Shown here piece by piece: positions 1 through 32,221 of a stretch of DNA of 64,000 nt. This DNA is from Pagrus major (taxonomy: Eukaryota > Chordata > Actinopteri > Spariformes > Sparidae). The notes below the pieces were generated by a model. The model saw only the letters and a program-made list of their open reading frames with translations. It was not told where the DNA came from and did no database searches. The stretch is taken from positions 25,719,197 to 25,783,196 of the forward strand of contig NC_133230.1 in assembly GCF_040436345.1 (NCBI RefSeq), read 5' to 3'. The position numbers and the translations under genes are program-made. Numbering within the stretch: the first letter of the stretch is position 1; each line of letters starts with the position of its first letter.

Positions 1-3000
1 CATCACTCCAATCTCTGTTAATGCTGGCTCAATGGGCTTTGGATTGTGATTTTATTGAAGTGGTGGGCGGCAGTAATGATGAACCATTTAATACTCCTGG
101 TGACTTTGTCCTTGTGAAGCCAGCCACGTGTTGTGATTTAGGAGCACTTCCTGAGAGGAGACTCCAATAGTTTCCATTCATAAATTTGTAACCATAGCAT
201 AACACTGTTGGCTGACAGAGGATATCTCATTTCCCTTATTAATTTACTCATTAACGACTAAAGTTTCCCCTCTCCATAAACTGAAGTTCCTCCTTCACTG
301 CCTTCATTGACAACCTCAGCACACTTAAAGTACTTCAACCATGACAAATGCTGAAGAGGTAGGGTCCAGTGACATGTCCACTGCCCTTTTCAAGTTATTA
401 ACCCTTGATTTTGAGACCTGGTTAATCGCTAATGTCACCTTTCTGAACTGGAGAACTTCTCAACTCAAAATGCTAGCACAAACAGATGTTCTGATCACGA
501 TCTTAGCAGATGTGTTAGCATGCCAAAAATGTTTCCAGTGTCCCGCAATGAGGACCACATGGTCTCTGTTGTAGCTACAGTCGTATCATCATGGCATTAT
601 TGATCCCTGCAGTAGGAGCAGGTTGCAGAATGTCTTATTCTGTGTTGTTTTCTCAGTGCTGTTTGCCTTTCCTGTCTTTCAGCGTAGTGAGTGATCTGTC
701 AAACTGATAGGAAGGTGGCAGGGGAAGTGCAATTACGTGTTGATACAACAAGAATACAACAAGAAACCTAATGTGCTAGGAAGGGAAAAAGGTCTTAAGA
801 TTTTTTAAAAGCACCACAGGTCGAATGGAAGGAAAAAGTCCTTTGATCTGAATTCCACTCTTGTTTGATTGGTTTGTCTGAGCATTTTTAAACCCAGGGG
901 AAACAGTCAGCCACTCAGCATGACTCCTCCTGTCACTGTGTCTCTTTCTCCAGTCGCTGTTGGGTTAGTTCCCTTCAGAGCCGCTCCCTGTTTCCATATT
1001 CTCTCTGCTCCCGCTCTCCAATCTGCTGTGGTCGGCGGAGCAGCACAGCCTGTTCAGTCTGTGTGCCTGCGTTCAAATGGCTTTTCTCTACACTGCACTT
1101 GCTATTATTCTTGTCTGTGTGTTTAAATGTTCAGAGAAATTGCCTTTTGGTGTCTTGTGTTTTGAAGAAGGTGACAGCCTAAGTGTTGGAATTTGGCTCG
1201 ACTGAGTGTTTAGTTTAGTTTAGTTTTGTTAAGTTCTTTTACGTAGGTGCAGTTGTATTTTTGTGAATCTGCTAATTCAACAAAGGGACGTCTGTAAGAG
1301 TAAGGCTTGAGAAAACCTCAAGCAGCCCATGCTTGCCCACTTTCTGTAGCGCACAATCCACAGCAATTATTAATGTTTCTGTTGAGCAACAGCAGCATGT
1401 TCTTACATCCTGCTATTACTGCGTACCTTCTGACCTCCCGCTCTACCAGAACAAGACAAAGTGCAGTTGCCATCAATCTCACGTAAAATTCCCCTCAGGT
1501 TCACCTGTTTATTTGCTCCGTGTGGAGGTGAATCTGGCGGCTGTCCCCTGGTATTCCAAGCCAGAGAGGGGAGATGGAGTGCATACTGCAGTATATCTCT
1601 GAGGCAGAGGCGCTGGCGGTGGATCGCTGTGGGGCTATAACTCATCAGCAGTGTGCGGGGGCCTGGCCAAGCCTGTCTTAGATCACACGGCTCTCTTCCT
1701 GAGAGGCCTTAGATCCTGTGACTCAGCCTTCCTCTTCTCTGCTTGGCCCCTGACACTGTTAATGCATGCAATACTCTACTCTACTGCACACACAGATGCA
1801 TGCAAGCAAAAACCCACCACACATGTGTAGGACGGTTCCTTGAAGAGGGATGAGACACTTTCTGCCATGTATGTAAAAAAAATTGGTGCTTTAAGGGCCA
1901 AAACCAAGGCTCTCATCGCGGATACAGTGGCTAGTAACCAAAAAATGACCTCATCAGCATTATCTCCACTCAGCGCTTTTGCACTTCAGGCCAAATTGCC
2001 ACAGAGGAGTATTCTTTCTCTGGATTGAAATAATCAAAAGCCTGGTGAAATAATTGCGGGATTTTCTTTGGAGAGCAGCGTTTTGTAAAACCAGGAAGAT
2101 ATTTGGCTGTAAACCAGCAGCTATTGTGGTTTATGTAAATTGGGTTAGCGGTATAGCTTTGTTAGAGGCTCCTGATGATTGAAAGAGGTCTAGAATGACA
2201 GGTGTAGAGTCTTCTGCTACGCTGTGGTCTGGACAAGGCCCTGGACCTGAGCTCAGTGGTTAGACTTGTGATTCCACCTTGTCTGCACCAGAAATGAACA
2301 CAGACACACGGTCACATCGGCTGCAGTCACACACACGTACTTGCAGTGAGAAGAAAAAGGAATTAATTGCATATGAACATTTGGCACTTTTTCAAACCTC
2401 TGGGCCTCTCATCTTACGAGTCAGCTCTGCCTCAGCCAGGCTGCTGTGTTCACACTTCTCTGAGACATGCAGGGAAAAAGACAGAAAGGGAGAAGTGAGT
2501 GGTCTAGGGCCCTCAGGTCAAACAATAAGTTGCTTTGTCATGATGCCGCCTCAAAGCAGCGGCATAAAACAGGCAAAGTTACAGCTGAGTGGCGGTGAAG
2601 ATTGTCAGCTTGCATGGTGTGTGTTACACTTTGGATAGAGCAGCGCTATGGTGTGATGCACTTTGAAATTGACTACAGCACCAGATGTATTCCAAGTAAA
2701 GCTTTAGTCCACGCTCTGCTGAAACTTTAAGCCTCGAGAAGCATCAGATGTCACTCAGACTGGATCTGTTGTTTTGAAGCACACACTGCTGTGTTCCACG
2801 ATGATACAGCCCTCACACAGTACAACCTATGAATGAACCACGAGCCTCATTCTGCCACATGGAAGGAAACAAGTTAGTCAGCCCCTAGAGTGAGAAAGTC
2901 ACAGCCTCTCTTGCCGCACTCCCACCAAATGAGTTTCCTTTCCACTACATGTGGCTGCTGCTTCAGTTGGTTACCCTCAGCGAAGTCTTCCTTGTGCAGC

Positions 3001-3640
3001 GGAAAAGAAGCTGACTTGACTCGAGGAGGAGCTCATGTGATGATTGTGTGTATGTTGTGTAGAGCGATGGGATGAGTTTGTGTGATCCTGCAAGTGTACA
3101 AAGATGCCTGCTTGAATATAAACCATATGAGGGGAGTGCTTTGTCAGGCAGCTACACAGGGCCCCCACCCCCTTTTCTTTCTGCCTCCAGCTGTAGTGTG
3201 TTTTTCTTGGCCTGTGCCTGCAAACATAGGAGCAAATAGTTTTATGTAATGTACCATTGAAATGAAGCATGCATCTCTTGGCTTTTCTTTTCATGCACTG
3301 GCTGCAGAGCAGAAAGGAAGCTCAGTTACTGTTCTCAACTCATAATGGACTGTGGTCAGTAGATCTGCAGTATTTTATAATATAAAACAGCCTGCAAAAT
3401 AAATTGTTTTGTTCAAAGAATAGAACAGAGTGGTTTGTTCGAGGCTGTCAACTTGCATCACAAAGCTCTCTGATATGAAGAGATTTTATAAGCTTTGCAC
3501 CTGTTGCAGTTGAATAAAGCTCTCATTAAAATCTAGGTTAATATTTTAAATGCTTTTACACAAATGGCAAGGATTTGTTTGAGTTAATTTTGAAACAGTG
3601 TCTCTATTACAAAGTTTACAATTACAGATATATCATATAT
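1..3640. other. prkd3 5' intron, no gene seen
   Basis: Unique AT-rich sequence. The open frames here (up to 119 codons) have no domain, no splice-compatible conservation and no PKD N-terminal motif. The missing first prkd3 exon was looked for (FLLQIGL..CSIVYQK type sequence) and not found. Confidence 0.6.
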
Positions 3641-3644
3641 TAGA

Positions 3645-3790
3645 GCTGCAATGATTTATCGATTAATGGATTAGTTGGCCACTAACTGAACTTAATCGCC
3701 AACTTTTTTGAGAATTGATTAATCGGTTTGAGTAATTTTTTTAGAGGAAAAAAAAAGTCAAAATTCTCTGATCTCTGACTAGAAACAATA
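3645..3790. mobile_element. Fragment of a TAGAGCTGCAA hAT-like repeat
   Basis: Begins TTAGAGCTGCAATGATTTAT then CGATTAATGGATTAGTTGG and AATTGATTAATCGG, the recognisable tip and sub-tip of a family widespread in fish. The opposite tip (TTGCAGCTCTA) was not found, so this is treated as a partial copy. Confidence 0.5.
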
Positions 3791-3994
3791 CAGTAACCAA
3801 ATAATAACTAATATGATAATAAAGAAAGTCAGGTCAAAGTGCAGTTTAAGTAGAAAATGAAAGAAAGAAACTGAGAACAGCTCTTAGGCAGGTGTTATGC
3901 CCCTGAGGGGATAGCATGTTGTTTTGGTGAGTGTTAATTTTTAAACAGTGCAATGTTCCTTTTCCTGTTTCATTGCTTTTAGTTGACTGTTCAT

Positions 3995-4378
3995 GAGAGC
4001 CCGACTGATTCTGGATTTTGGGGCTAATGCTGATACAGATTTTAGGGTGGGAAAAAATTCCAGTATATTGACCGATATTCTTACATAAACAGCATATACT
4101 ATATACATAAACGTTTTTTTGCAATGATTCCTCAGATGTGGTTATCAAACACTCACAATAATGAAATATGAAATAGTGCACTTATTGGACTTGGAAATCA
4201 ATAATTACAAATAACCCCAAGCATTGCATTGCATTTTGCATCACGCTCTGTAAAAGTTTTTCATATCAGCACATATTGGACAACGTGTACGCCAATGCCA
4301 TATATCTGTGAGGCCAATGTTGCCTGATAATATAGGCCAACGAATACATGTAACAGGATATACTGTACGTTGCACCAA
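3995..4378. mobile_element. CCGATA-rich MITE, second copy
   Basis: Starts near AGAGCCCGACTGATTCTGG and ends near GGCCAACGAATAC and CAAGAGCCCTAC, with AGAGCCC words at both tips. It shares TTGCAATGATTCCTCAGATG and GTGGTTATCAAACACTCACA with 9840-9890. A hAT-type origin is likely from the tip style; no clean target duplication was found. Confidence 0.5.
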
Positions 4379-4384
4379 GAGCCC

Positions 4385-6975
4385 TACTCTTAACTCACAG
4401 ATTATTTGTTGATTGTGGCACCTTTATATTTAATTCTCTACCAAGTCAGAGTTGCATTAACTAATTTGCGACAAAAGTAATTTGTTTTTTGACTTAGTGT
4501 ATTACCTTCAATTGAGCATGTGCAGCTGGATGGTGATGTTGAAGACGTTTTGGACCTCTTATAGTAGCGCTTCAACACACTCTTCTGCTCACTGCTGATT
4601 CCAGTCAGCTCACTAAAGGTGGAACATTCCTCTCCCTCAGAAAGAAAAAATAATAATAATCATTTCTTTAAAAAAATGAAGGTTATATTTTTGCTATGTA
4701 GCATGTATGTTTATACTGAATTCATACTTCCAGTACAGTGAGGGAATCTGCACCGTCCAAGTAAATTATTTAAAATACTGAAGCCAAATTATATGGAAAC
4801 TGTTAATGGAGGACCAAAAACACTTAATGTTGACCGATACAGTGGAAAACCAGAGTGTTCCCAGCGTACCCTCTTTTGATGCCTCACTCCAAGTGACAAA
4901 TAAATTATGTTGATGCCCACTTCTCATAATTGTACAGTTCGCTGCACATGTGTTTCTCACACCATGCTGTGCGGAAAACTTTTGCTTTCACATTAATAAT
5001 GTGAAATGAAAACAAATACAATCCCACTGTTGACTTTTAATAGATGAACACAGTTTTCCACACCACGTTTGATGTGACTTGAACGAAGTAATTACGCCGT
5101 TTTCTCCCAAGGTTCGCGTGAGCACATAATTGGATTTTCTAGTGTGTTCGTTTGACGACTTATTGAAGTATATTTTCCTCTGTTGTGGGCATTAACATAC
5201 ACCTCAAAGTCAAACAATTGTTTCCCCATTGTTTTGACATTAAAAACTGTTTTCCTATTTGTGAAAGCCTCAGTGTGGCTCACTGGAACGTATGGTTTCA
5301 TGACTTACTGTGGAGCATGTCGATTCAGCACATGTTGCCTATTAAATCTGCTGTACATCAAAACCCATGAAGCTGTGCTTGGAGCTATTTACCAAGTTTG
5401 AATATATAAATGCCATCTGATCCAACGCTCTTGTTATTTTCTTCCTTTTAAAGTGTTCTACAAGACTCTCCTCAAATATAAAACATAAACAAATAGAAGT
5501 CAACATCTTTTGTCTTCTGTTGGAGGGTCTGTCTGTGTTCTGTAATGGGGCACTTGCAGGGTTATCAGTCAATGGACTCATTTATCTGGTGAGAAAAAGC
5601 ACCTTGTATCACACTGGTCTTGTGACAGTCTTTATCTTTCTACCTCAAGCTAAATGAACAACAGCCTGAAACCTCCTGACTCCGGTTAAATGTTTCACAA
5701 GACCCCAGCAGTACCTTAATATATTTAGGTTTTGTCCTCTGTAAGAAGGTTAGATAATAATAATACCCCCTACTGTTATAATGCCATAGCTTATCCATAA
5801 TGCAGCATAAAAACAATGAACAACAGTCTTCAGCCGGGGGCTAAGTGCCTGCTCAAGGACACCTCAGAAGTTGTTGCACAGTGAGACACTTGCTCATTCA
5901 CCTTCAACACAGTTTCTCAGCTGGACTTTGGACTTGAATTTGCATCAAGACGAAAACAAATATCATGTTTTCCATTCACTCCAGCATTTTCAGATTTATT
6001 CCTCTAGGTGAACTGTCCAATTGAAATGCCAAAACAATAATAATATGCTAAAGATTTCCAATAGTGGGTATAGAAGTGTTGTTTGTGGTTCAGGAATCTC
6101 ACACAGTAAGATAACAAGGGTCTGGAGAAAATTTAACTTGTGAAAGGTTGGATGTCCTTTGCTGCTATTTGATTGACTGTGAGTTTGGAAAACATCATCC
6201 GAAAAAAACAAAACAAAATAGTAGTAAATCAAGAAAGTAAATCTATTATGTCGCATAATGACTTTCTGTATTTGTGCTCCTCTTTTTGCTTCTCTCAGAC
6301 CACCTTAATGTTTATACAGTGGGGGTCTGGCTGGAATGGCATAGGCCAGCAAGTCAAGATTATCAACAGCAAATCACATGACAGTGTGATGCCAGAGATC
6401 ACATGACAATCATACAGAATTACAAAACTGGCATTTTCAATGCATCCACTTTGAAGAGTGTTTGTGAAAAGAGCCATTGTTGCTAATGTAAAACACTGTG
6501 TTAGAGTGGATGAAAGGGACAACATTATTAGTCGATTACAAAACAAGCAGCAACTGTTTTGACCGTCTGTTTACCCTGGGAGTCATTTTTAAGAAAAAAT
6601 AATCACTAATTCCTAGTACCAGTTTCTCAGATGTTAGAATTTGCTGCTTTTCCTCTTTAAATGTGATGGTAAACTGAATTTCTTTAGATTATGGAGAGAT
6701 GGTTGGACATGATGAGCCATTTGGGGACATCATTTTTAGCTATATGAAGCTGATAGCATTTTATTTTCTTACGTTTTATAGATCAAATGATTAAAAGATT
6801 AATTGAAAAAATATTATACTGACAGTGCTGGAATATACCGTAGCTACTTTTCATTGAGAAACTAAAGGATTAAGTGGTCTTTAAAAACTCTCTTGGATTT
6901 GCTCGAAATGATGCCCCATACAGAACAAAACTACCCAACAGTTTATAAAATAGTTAAAAATGAGCTAAACCTTAA
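4385..6975. other. prkd3 5' intron, no gene seen
   Basis: AT-rich non-coding sequence with no clear repeat boundaries. Short ORFs on both strands lack any family resemblance. Confidence 0.55.
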
Positions 6976-6982
6976 ACAAATA

Positions 6983-7108
6983 GCACAGTCAGTACTTTTA
7001 CTTGTAATAGTTAAAGTTCATACTGATGATAATACTAAGTAAGGTTTTGAATGTAGGACCTTTACTTAAAGTATTTTCATAGTGTGGTACTCATACTTTA
7101 CTTATAGA
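6983..7108. mobile_element. Fragment of the AAGTAAAAGT-type MITE
   Basis: Contains AGTACTTTTACTTGTAATAG, TGTAGGACCTTTACTTAAAG and TACTCATACTTTACTTATAG, matching in reverse orientation the interior style of the element at 35135. No termini were identified. Confidence 0.45.
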
Positions 7109-7604
7109 ATAAGTTCACGCAAAAATGAAAATTCACTCATTATTTACTCACCACCATGCCAATTATAAGTCAGGTCATAGTCCACATAGCATTTCTGGAG
7201 CTTCACAGCAAAACAGCATTGTCCTAAACAACTTAAGGAGATGGAGACTTGTTAAACTTAGGAGAAAAAAAACATACAATGGCTCCATACAGCTTGTCTG
7301 GCATAATCCAAGTCCCTGGAATCCCAGAGATCCCAAATTGATTTTTAAAGACATTATTTACACCCTCAACATGCTGTCAAGCTCATGCACCCACTTCAGA
7401 CTTGATGCACGCTGGCTACAGTGAAGGGAGTAAATAACGTCTTTTCAAATTAGATCTTGTGGCTTCTGGAAACTTGGATTACGCCAGAAGGACAGTATAG
7501 AGCCGTTTTATGCCTTTCTTCTGAACATTTTAAAAGAAGCCCCCATCTACTTCAGTTGTTTAGGAGAATGTTGCAAAGCTGTTTTGCTGTGAAGCTCCAG
7601 AACA
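7105..7604. repeat. Fold-back teleost repeat (GTTCAC..AAAAATGAAAATTCA family)
   Basis: The left end AAGTTCACGCAAAAATGAAA then ATTCACTCATTATTTACTCA is a known style of fish MITE tip. Sub-terminal arms face each other: TTTCTGGAGCTTCACAGCAA with AACAGCATTGTCCTAAACAA at 7190-7235, and their inverse at about 7545-7604. The outer right tip seems lost. The interior ORFs carry no known domain. Confidence 0.6.
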
Positions 7605-7609
7605 TAAAA

Positions 7610-9760
7610 CAGCTTTTATGAATAGCATTGTTCACTTATTAGCTACACATGTATGTACAACCTTTAGCTCATGCAGATGGATCTGGAGCAGGACATTTTT
7701 CCTGTATCTGTCCTGCACATGTGTCTGGCCTGCTGCCAAACTAATAAAGGTGTGATGCAGCCTGAGGTCAAGCAGCATACTTTTCCTTACCGTAATCACA
7801 TGGCCATTTGTCAGAGCCTGTGCACTCCTCAACACTGCTTCCCTTCAGCCACCCACTTCTGTCACACATCACACATACACCGAAACACTAACCTCATAAT
7901 CGTGTGAACGCTATCCTATTTCAACCAAAAAACTCAATTGTCCTCTGAGCGCCTTCACACATCAGTTTCGTGTTATTTCACAGTGATGGCAGATAAATTC
8001 AGCAGAACCTTTGTCATAAGCCCCAGCTTTTTTTCCCCAGTTTAATGTCACATTCATCATTATGTGTCTGTGGATAAGTTGTGATTTATGAGTCATTTCC
8101 CTAATTTATCATTTTTAGCTTTACAATACAACTGATAGTAAAAGCTATGCAAGAAAAAGCATCAGTATTGCCCATTGCCAAATGGCACATTTGGGTAGTC
8201 AAACTAGATAATTTTTTCATGGCTGTCTTGAGGTAATTTGTTTCTGGCTGGCAATGAAACAGGACCATATTTCAGATCTGTCCCGCTCCCTGGCCCTCTC
8301 CCACCATCATCTGCCCTCTCCCCTCTCCCCTCTTCCCTCTTCTCTCCTGCTTCTAACTCTCTTTCCTTATAACAGGATTTAGCATATCAATGCCGGATTA
8401 GTTCGTTTAACAAAAGCTTACTACTGCAAAGCCCCTTTCCACTCGTCTTTCCAGCCTGACTTGTGGACCTCACACACAGCTCCTCCGCATCGGGGTCTTT
8501 GGTGTGCGTGTGTGGTCGCGGCTGCTTGGCTGAATGGATTTGCGTTTGAAGATGACAAAAGACATGCTTAGTCACTATGGGCCTCGGAGATGTATGCAGT
8601 AGCATGTGTGGGTGATGGTGTGTGAGGTTGCACATGTGTACAGGAGCATGGTGCAGGTTTATTTTCACATGCGTGTACTCTTAGAGCCTAAAACATGTGT
8701 GGATAGAGTGATCTCTGCTTTATGCATGCATGCACCTACAGGTTAGCCATCCATTATCACTTTATCTGTTTGATCTGAACAACACAACTGTTAAAATGTG
8801 TCCTAAACCTGCCAATCTATTGTTCGTGTACCTTTGGCTTCCTCTTGCTTTAATGAAGCATGGAAAAAAGTAGTGTCCTCTGCCCTCGCAGCCGTTGCGT
8901 GCCGGCCTGCAGATGCTTCTGCTCTGGAATGGGACCTGTTCTGTACAGTGGAAAGTGTTGCACAGGGCGCCAGGAGGGGGTGACTACTGCTGGCTGGATT
9001 TGGGCATTAACCTCAATTTTTGTGTGCGTGTGTGCGTGTGGGTTTGAGTTGAGGAAAACCCCACCGTGACACTGCAGCCGCCTCAGGAAGGATGCCCCCA
9101 CTGCCTGTGGTGGTGTTGGTATGAGCCACACAGCATTAATCAACTCAGAGGGTGACAGGGTTTAGGATGTAGGTATGTCAAAAGGAGGGGTCGAGTTGGA
9201 AATGTTCCATTGTATGGGCACGTGCCTTGTGCTGCACAGAAATTTCTCCTCACAAACAGTTTCTGTATTACTATTAGCTTCTCGTGTGGGTGCTTGCAGT
9301 AGATTTGATGCAGTGGAAATCATTTTCACACAAGGCTTGGTTGATGGTAGACTCCTATGCAACATATGGAAGGATGAGTGTGTCTTTATACTTAATAGTC
9401 GTCACAAAATACCTAACACAGGCCCACAGTGTTGGTGAAGTCTTACTTCCAGTCTGCACCACAGTGCTATCAATAATGATGGGGAGGTGTCTGTATTTAC
9501 ATTTTTAATACATTTTAGGTAAACCCTAAAAAAGTGAATTGTGGTTTGGTTAGAACTATATGGATTCATCTAGAGCTGAAGTGAAGCACCTAGAAAAAAA
9601 ACAGGAATATGCGGGGAGCATCCAGATTGTCACTGCACATACTATAAAAGGAAATCCAGAACCTTTTTGCTGTGATGTGTTTGTACTGGTGTATTCTATG
9701 AATAAAAACATGAAGCATATTATTTTAAACTACTTATGCAAGCTTTAACCTCACACAACC
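7610..9760. other. prkd3 5' intron, no gene seen
   Basis: Mostly unique sequence, with a CT-rich tract at 8280-8350 and GT-rich words at 9018-9045. No ORF with recognisable domains. Confidence 0.55.
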
Positions 9761-9764
9761 ACAA

Positions 9765-10440
9765 CCCTTTTTGGGCTGATGACGATACCGATATTAGGAA
9801 GTAAAAAATTCCGATATCAATATATTGACTGATATACGCACATTTTGCAATGATCCCTCAATTGTGGTTATCAAACACTTGACACAGATATGTAATGGAG
9901 GCAGATGTACAGCATCTGTGAAAGGTCAATAATATCAGTCAACCGATATATTGGTCCAGTTGTAATATTTACATGCTTTAATGTTCAATAAACACTTAAT
10001 CTTTCTAATACTGCCCATTGCTGCAGCACCTCTATTCACCCTCTGTCTGAATGCTACATTTTAGTGTCTTTAAAGTCCAGTCTGCTCCTATTGGTCAGCT
10101 CTCACAGGCCTGAGCAGGCACCAACCACTGTGTTTCTGCATCAGCTCCGCAGGTGTTTTGGCAAACATGGCCATGGCGTGGTTAAGGGCGTTGACTGTAT
10201 AGTTGTGATATCACAACCTTAAGGAAGTCCTGGCGACCTGTTTAAAGGCACAGTTTCTGAATACGAGCTGTGTGCATTTCTTTGTGGATTGAGCGTTTTG
10301 ATACTTTTATAGTATTTACATAGCACTTAAACCTGCTTTATAATCAAATAAGACAGAAAAATCTCAGTTTATAAAATATGGGACCTTTAAGATATCGGCC
10401 AGTGAATTCAAGGCCAATATATTGGAGGTGCATGAAATAC
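9765..10440. mobile_element. Old CCGATA-rich MITE, interrupted by another MITE
   Basis: The left part has GACGATACCGATATTAGG, CCGATATCAATATATTGACT and GCAATGATCCCTCAATTGTG then GTTATCAAACACTTGACACA; the right part after the inserted element has GATATCGGCCAGTGAATTC and GGCCAATATATTGGAGGTGC. The same interior occurs at 4000-4375. Exact ends were not resolved. Confidence 0.5.
10070..10390. mobile_element. TTAA-bounded MITE of a second family
   Basis: Bounded by TTAA at 10070-10073 and 10387-10390; ends AGTCCAGTCTGC and AAATATGGGACCT. The interior words GTTTAAAGGCACAGTTTCTG, ATACGAGCTGTGTGCATTTC and CACTTAAACCTGCTTTATAA are those of a repeat very common in spiny-rayed fish. Terminal inverted repeats are weak. 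It appears inserted in an older repeat (9765-10440). Confidence 0.5.
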
Positions 10441-12113
10441 AGTCACATTTGGAACATTCAGCAGTGGTGCATCTTTCCAAAAACAAAATCCCGGCTCCAC
10501 TATGCCTTACAATGCAACTGTTGCATGACATCTATATCGAGGAATACTGATGCTTCTACTGCATGTTGTTTCTTCCGAAAGCAAAGCTATAGACACATTT
10601 ATGAATGCTATTCTAAGCAACCACTGCTTGGTGGGTCCTTCGTGGGAAAACCCATTGCTGTACATGAGGTAATGTTTTGTGTTATGATGCTTTACTTCAC
10701 TGATCCCTGAAGGGAAATTGTTCTACTGGGAGATCAGATTGTAGGTTAAGGGGCCAGAGCTCCAGGTCCTTTGTTTGAGTTTCTCACAGAACAACTCGTC
10801 CACTCCTGAAACCTAGAGCAAGCCTTGGTAGCCATCAGCGTCTGTGCCGAATTACATTTTTGCCTCCTGATGGTTCATTCTTCTGGCTCTGTTTACACAA
10901 GTCATCTGATACACCCATGTTTTCCTGAGCACATCAATCTGTCTCACTGTCTCTTGATCTGTGTTTTTTGGCAGCTGAAAGGCTCCAGGTGTCTTGTGCG
11001 GCTCATGCCCAGACGCTTTGCCAACCCCAGTGCTCCTGGGCCATAATGGCATTGTTCTGTGTGGCCCATTGTGTGTGACCCTGGTTCAGGGGGAAACAGC
11101 TGGTGGATCCTCCAGTACCAGCCTACTTGGCATCAAGACTGGGCTCATGGCTTGGTGTAAAATTACTGTGCCTCAGTTCCCACTTTGATACAAACCATGT
11201 GTGACAGCTCTGAACATCCATCTACTGTTGATCGGATTTTTCCGCACCGTCAGGTTTGCAAAGTGATGTTAATGCTGTGCAGAACATGAGAGCAAGCCTC
11301 CCCATGGTACTCAAAACAGTATATGCTCTATACTTTTTGTGTATGTATAAATAATTATGTTTATTATATATAATGTAATTTGGTTGTAGCCCTTCCTTGT
11401 ATCCATCACTCTCTAAGAGGCTTTGGGCTGCCCTCAGAAAAGGAAGTGACTCAGTATTGACTGGCGCTGCACTTCCTGTGAGCTGATTCTCCTCTACTCC
11501 TCTCAGGATGTTTACCTCCTCCTCCTCCCTCGTCTCCCTCTCCCACCCTCCTCTCCGCCCTCTTCCTTCATGGAATCACGTGACTTTACGTCTGTGCGCT
11601 CAACTCAACAGGTCAGACCTGGCTCGTCTAGGTTAAGTTTGGCCCAGACATCGTCTGTGACGGTGACTGCTGAGTCTTTTTATGTAATCCAGCTAGATTA
11701 TTGTGTTTGCTTATTTCACGTCATTTTGAAGTAGTTAATAATGATTATTTCATGTTTGCATTAAGGCATCGCTGTATTCACGGAAGCAATGTGAAACAAA
11801 AGACTCACAGAGAGAGAGCATGGGCTCTAAGACTTGAAATGTTTAATTTATGTCTAATTTAGATAGTGTTAGGTATACTGTAAATGGGTATCAATCTTTA
11901 CTGAGGGGTTCTTTTAGTGGTATTCAGAGTAACAGGGTCCATCTGTATCTCTATCTCGTTCTTTGTCTCTTTGTTTCTGTATGAGATGTGGACCCACCAC
12001 AGCGCACCATTTATGTCCAGATGTTCTGCTTACATATTACCTCCATCATTATTCATCAAGCTTAGATCTTCGCTAACAGCTTTATCTTCACTTGTATCTC
12101 CACCTCTCTCCAG
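10441..12113. other. prkd3 5' intron, end
   Basis: Holds a CT-rich tract at 11510-11565 followed by an E-box TCACGTGAC (11576-11584), 530 bases upstream of the 12114 exon. No coding sequence recognised. Confidence 0.55.

Positions 12114-32221
<20,108 letters not shown>

Noticed and set aside
2245..2280. tRNA A-box-like GAGCTCAGTGGTTAGA
   Set aside because: No B box or cloverleaf follows at the right distance, so neither a tRNA nor a SINE can be supported.
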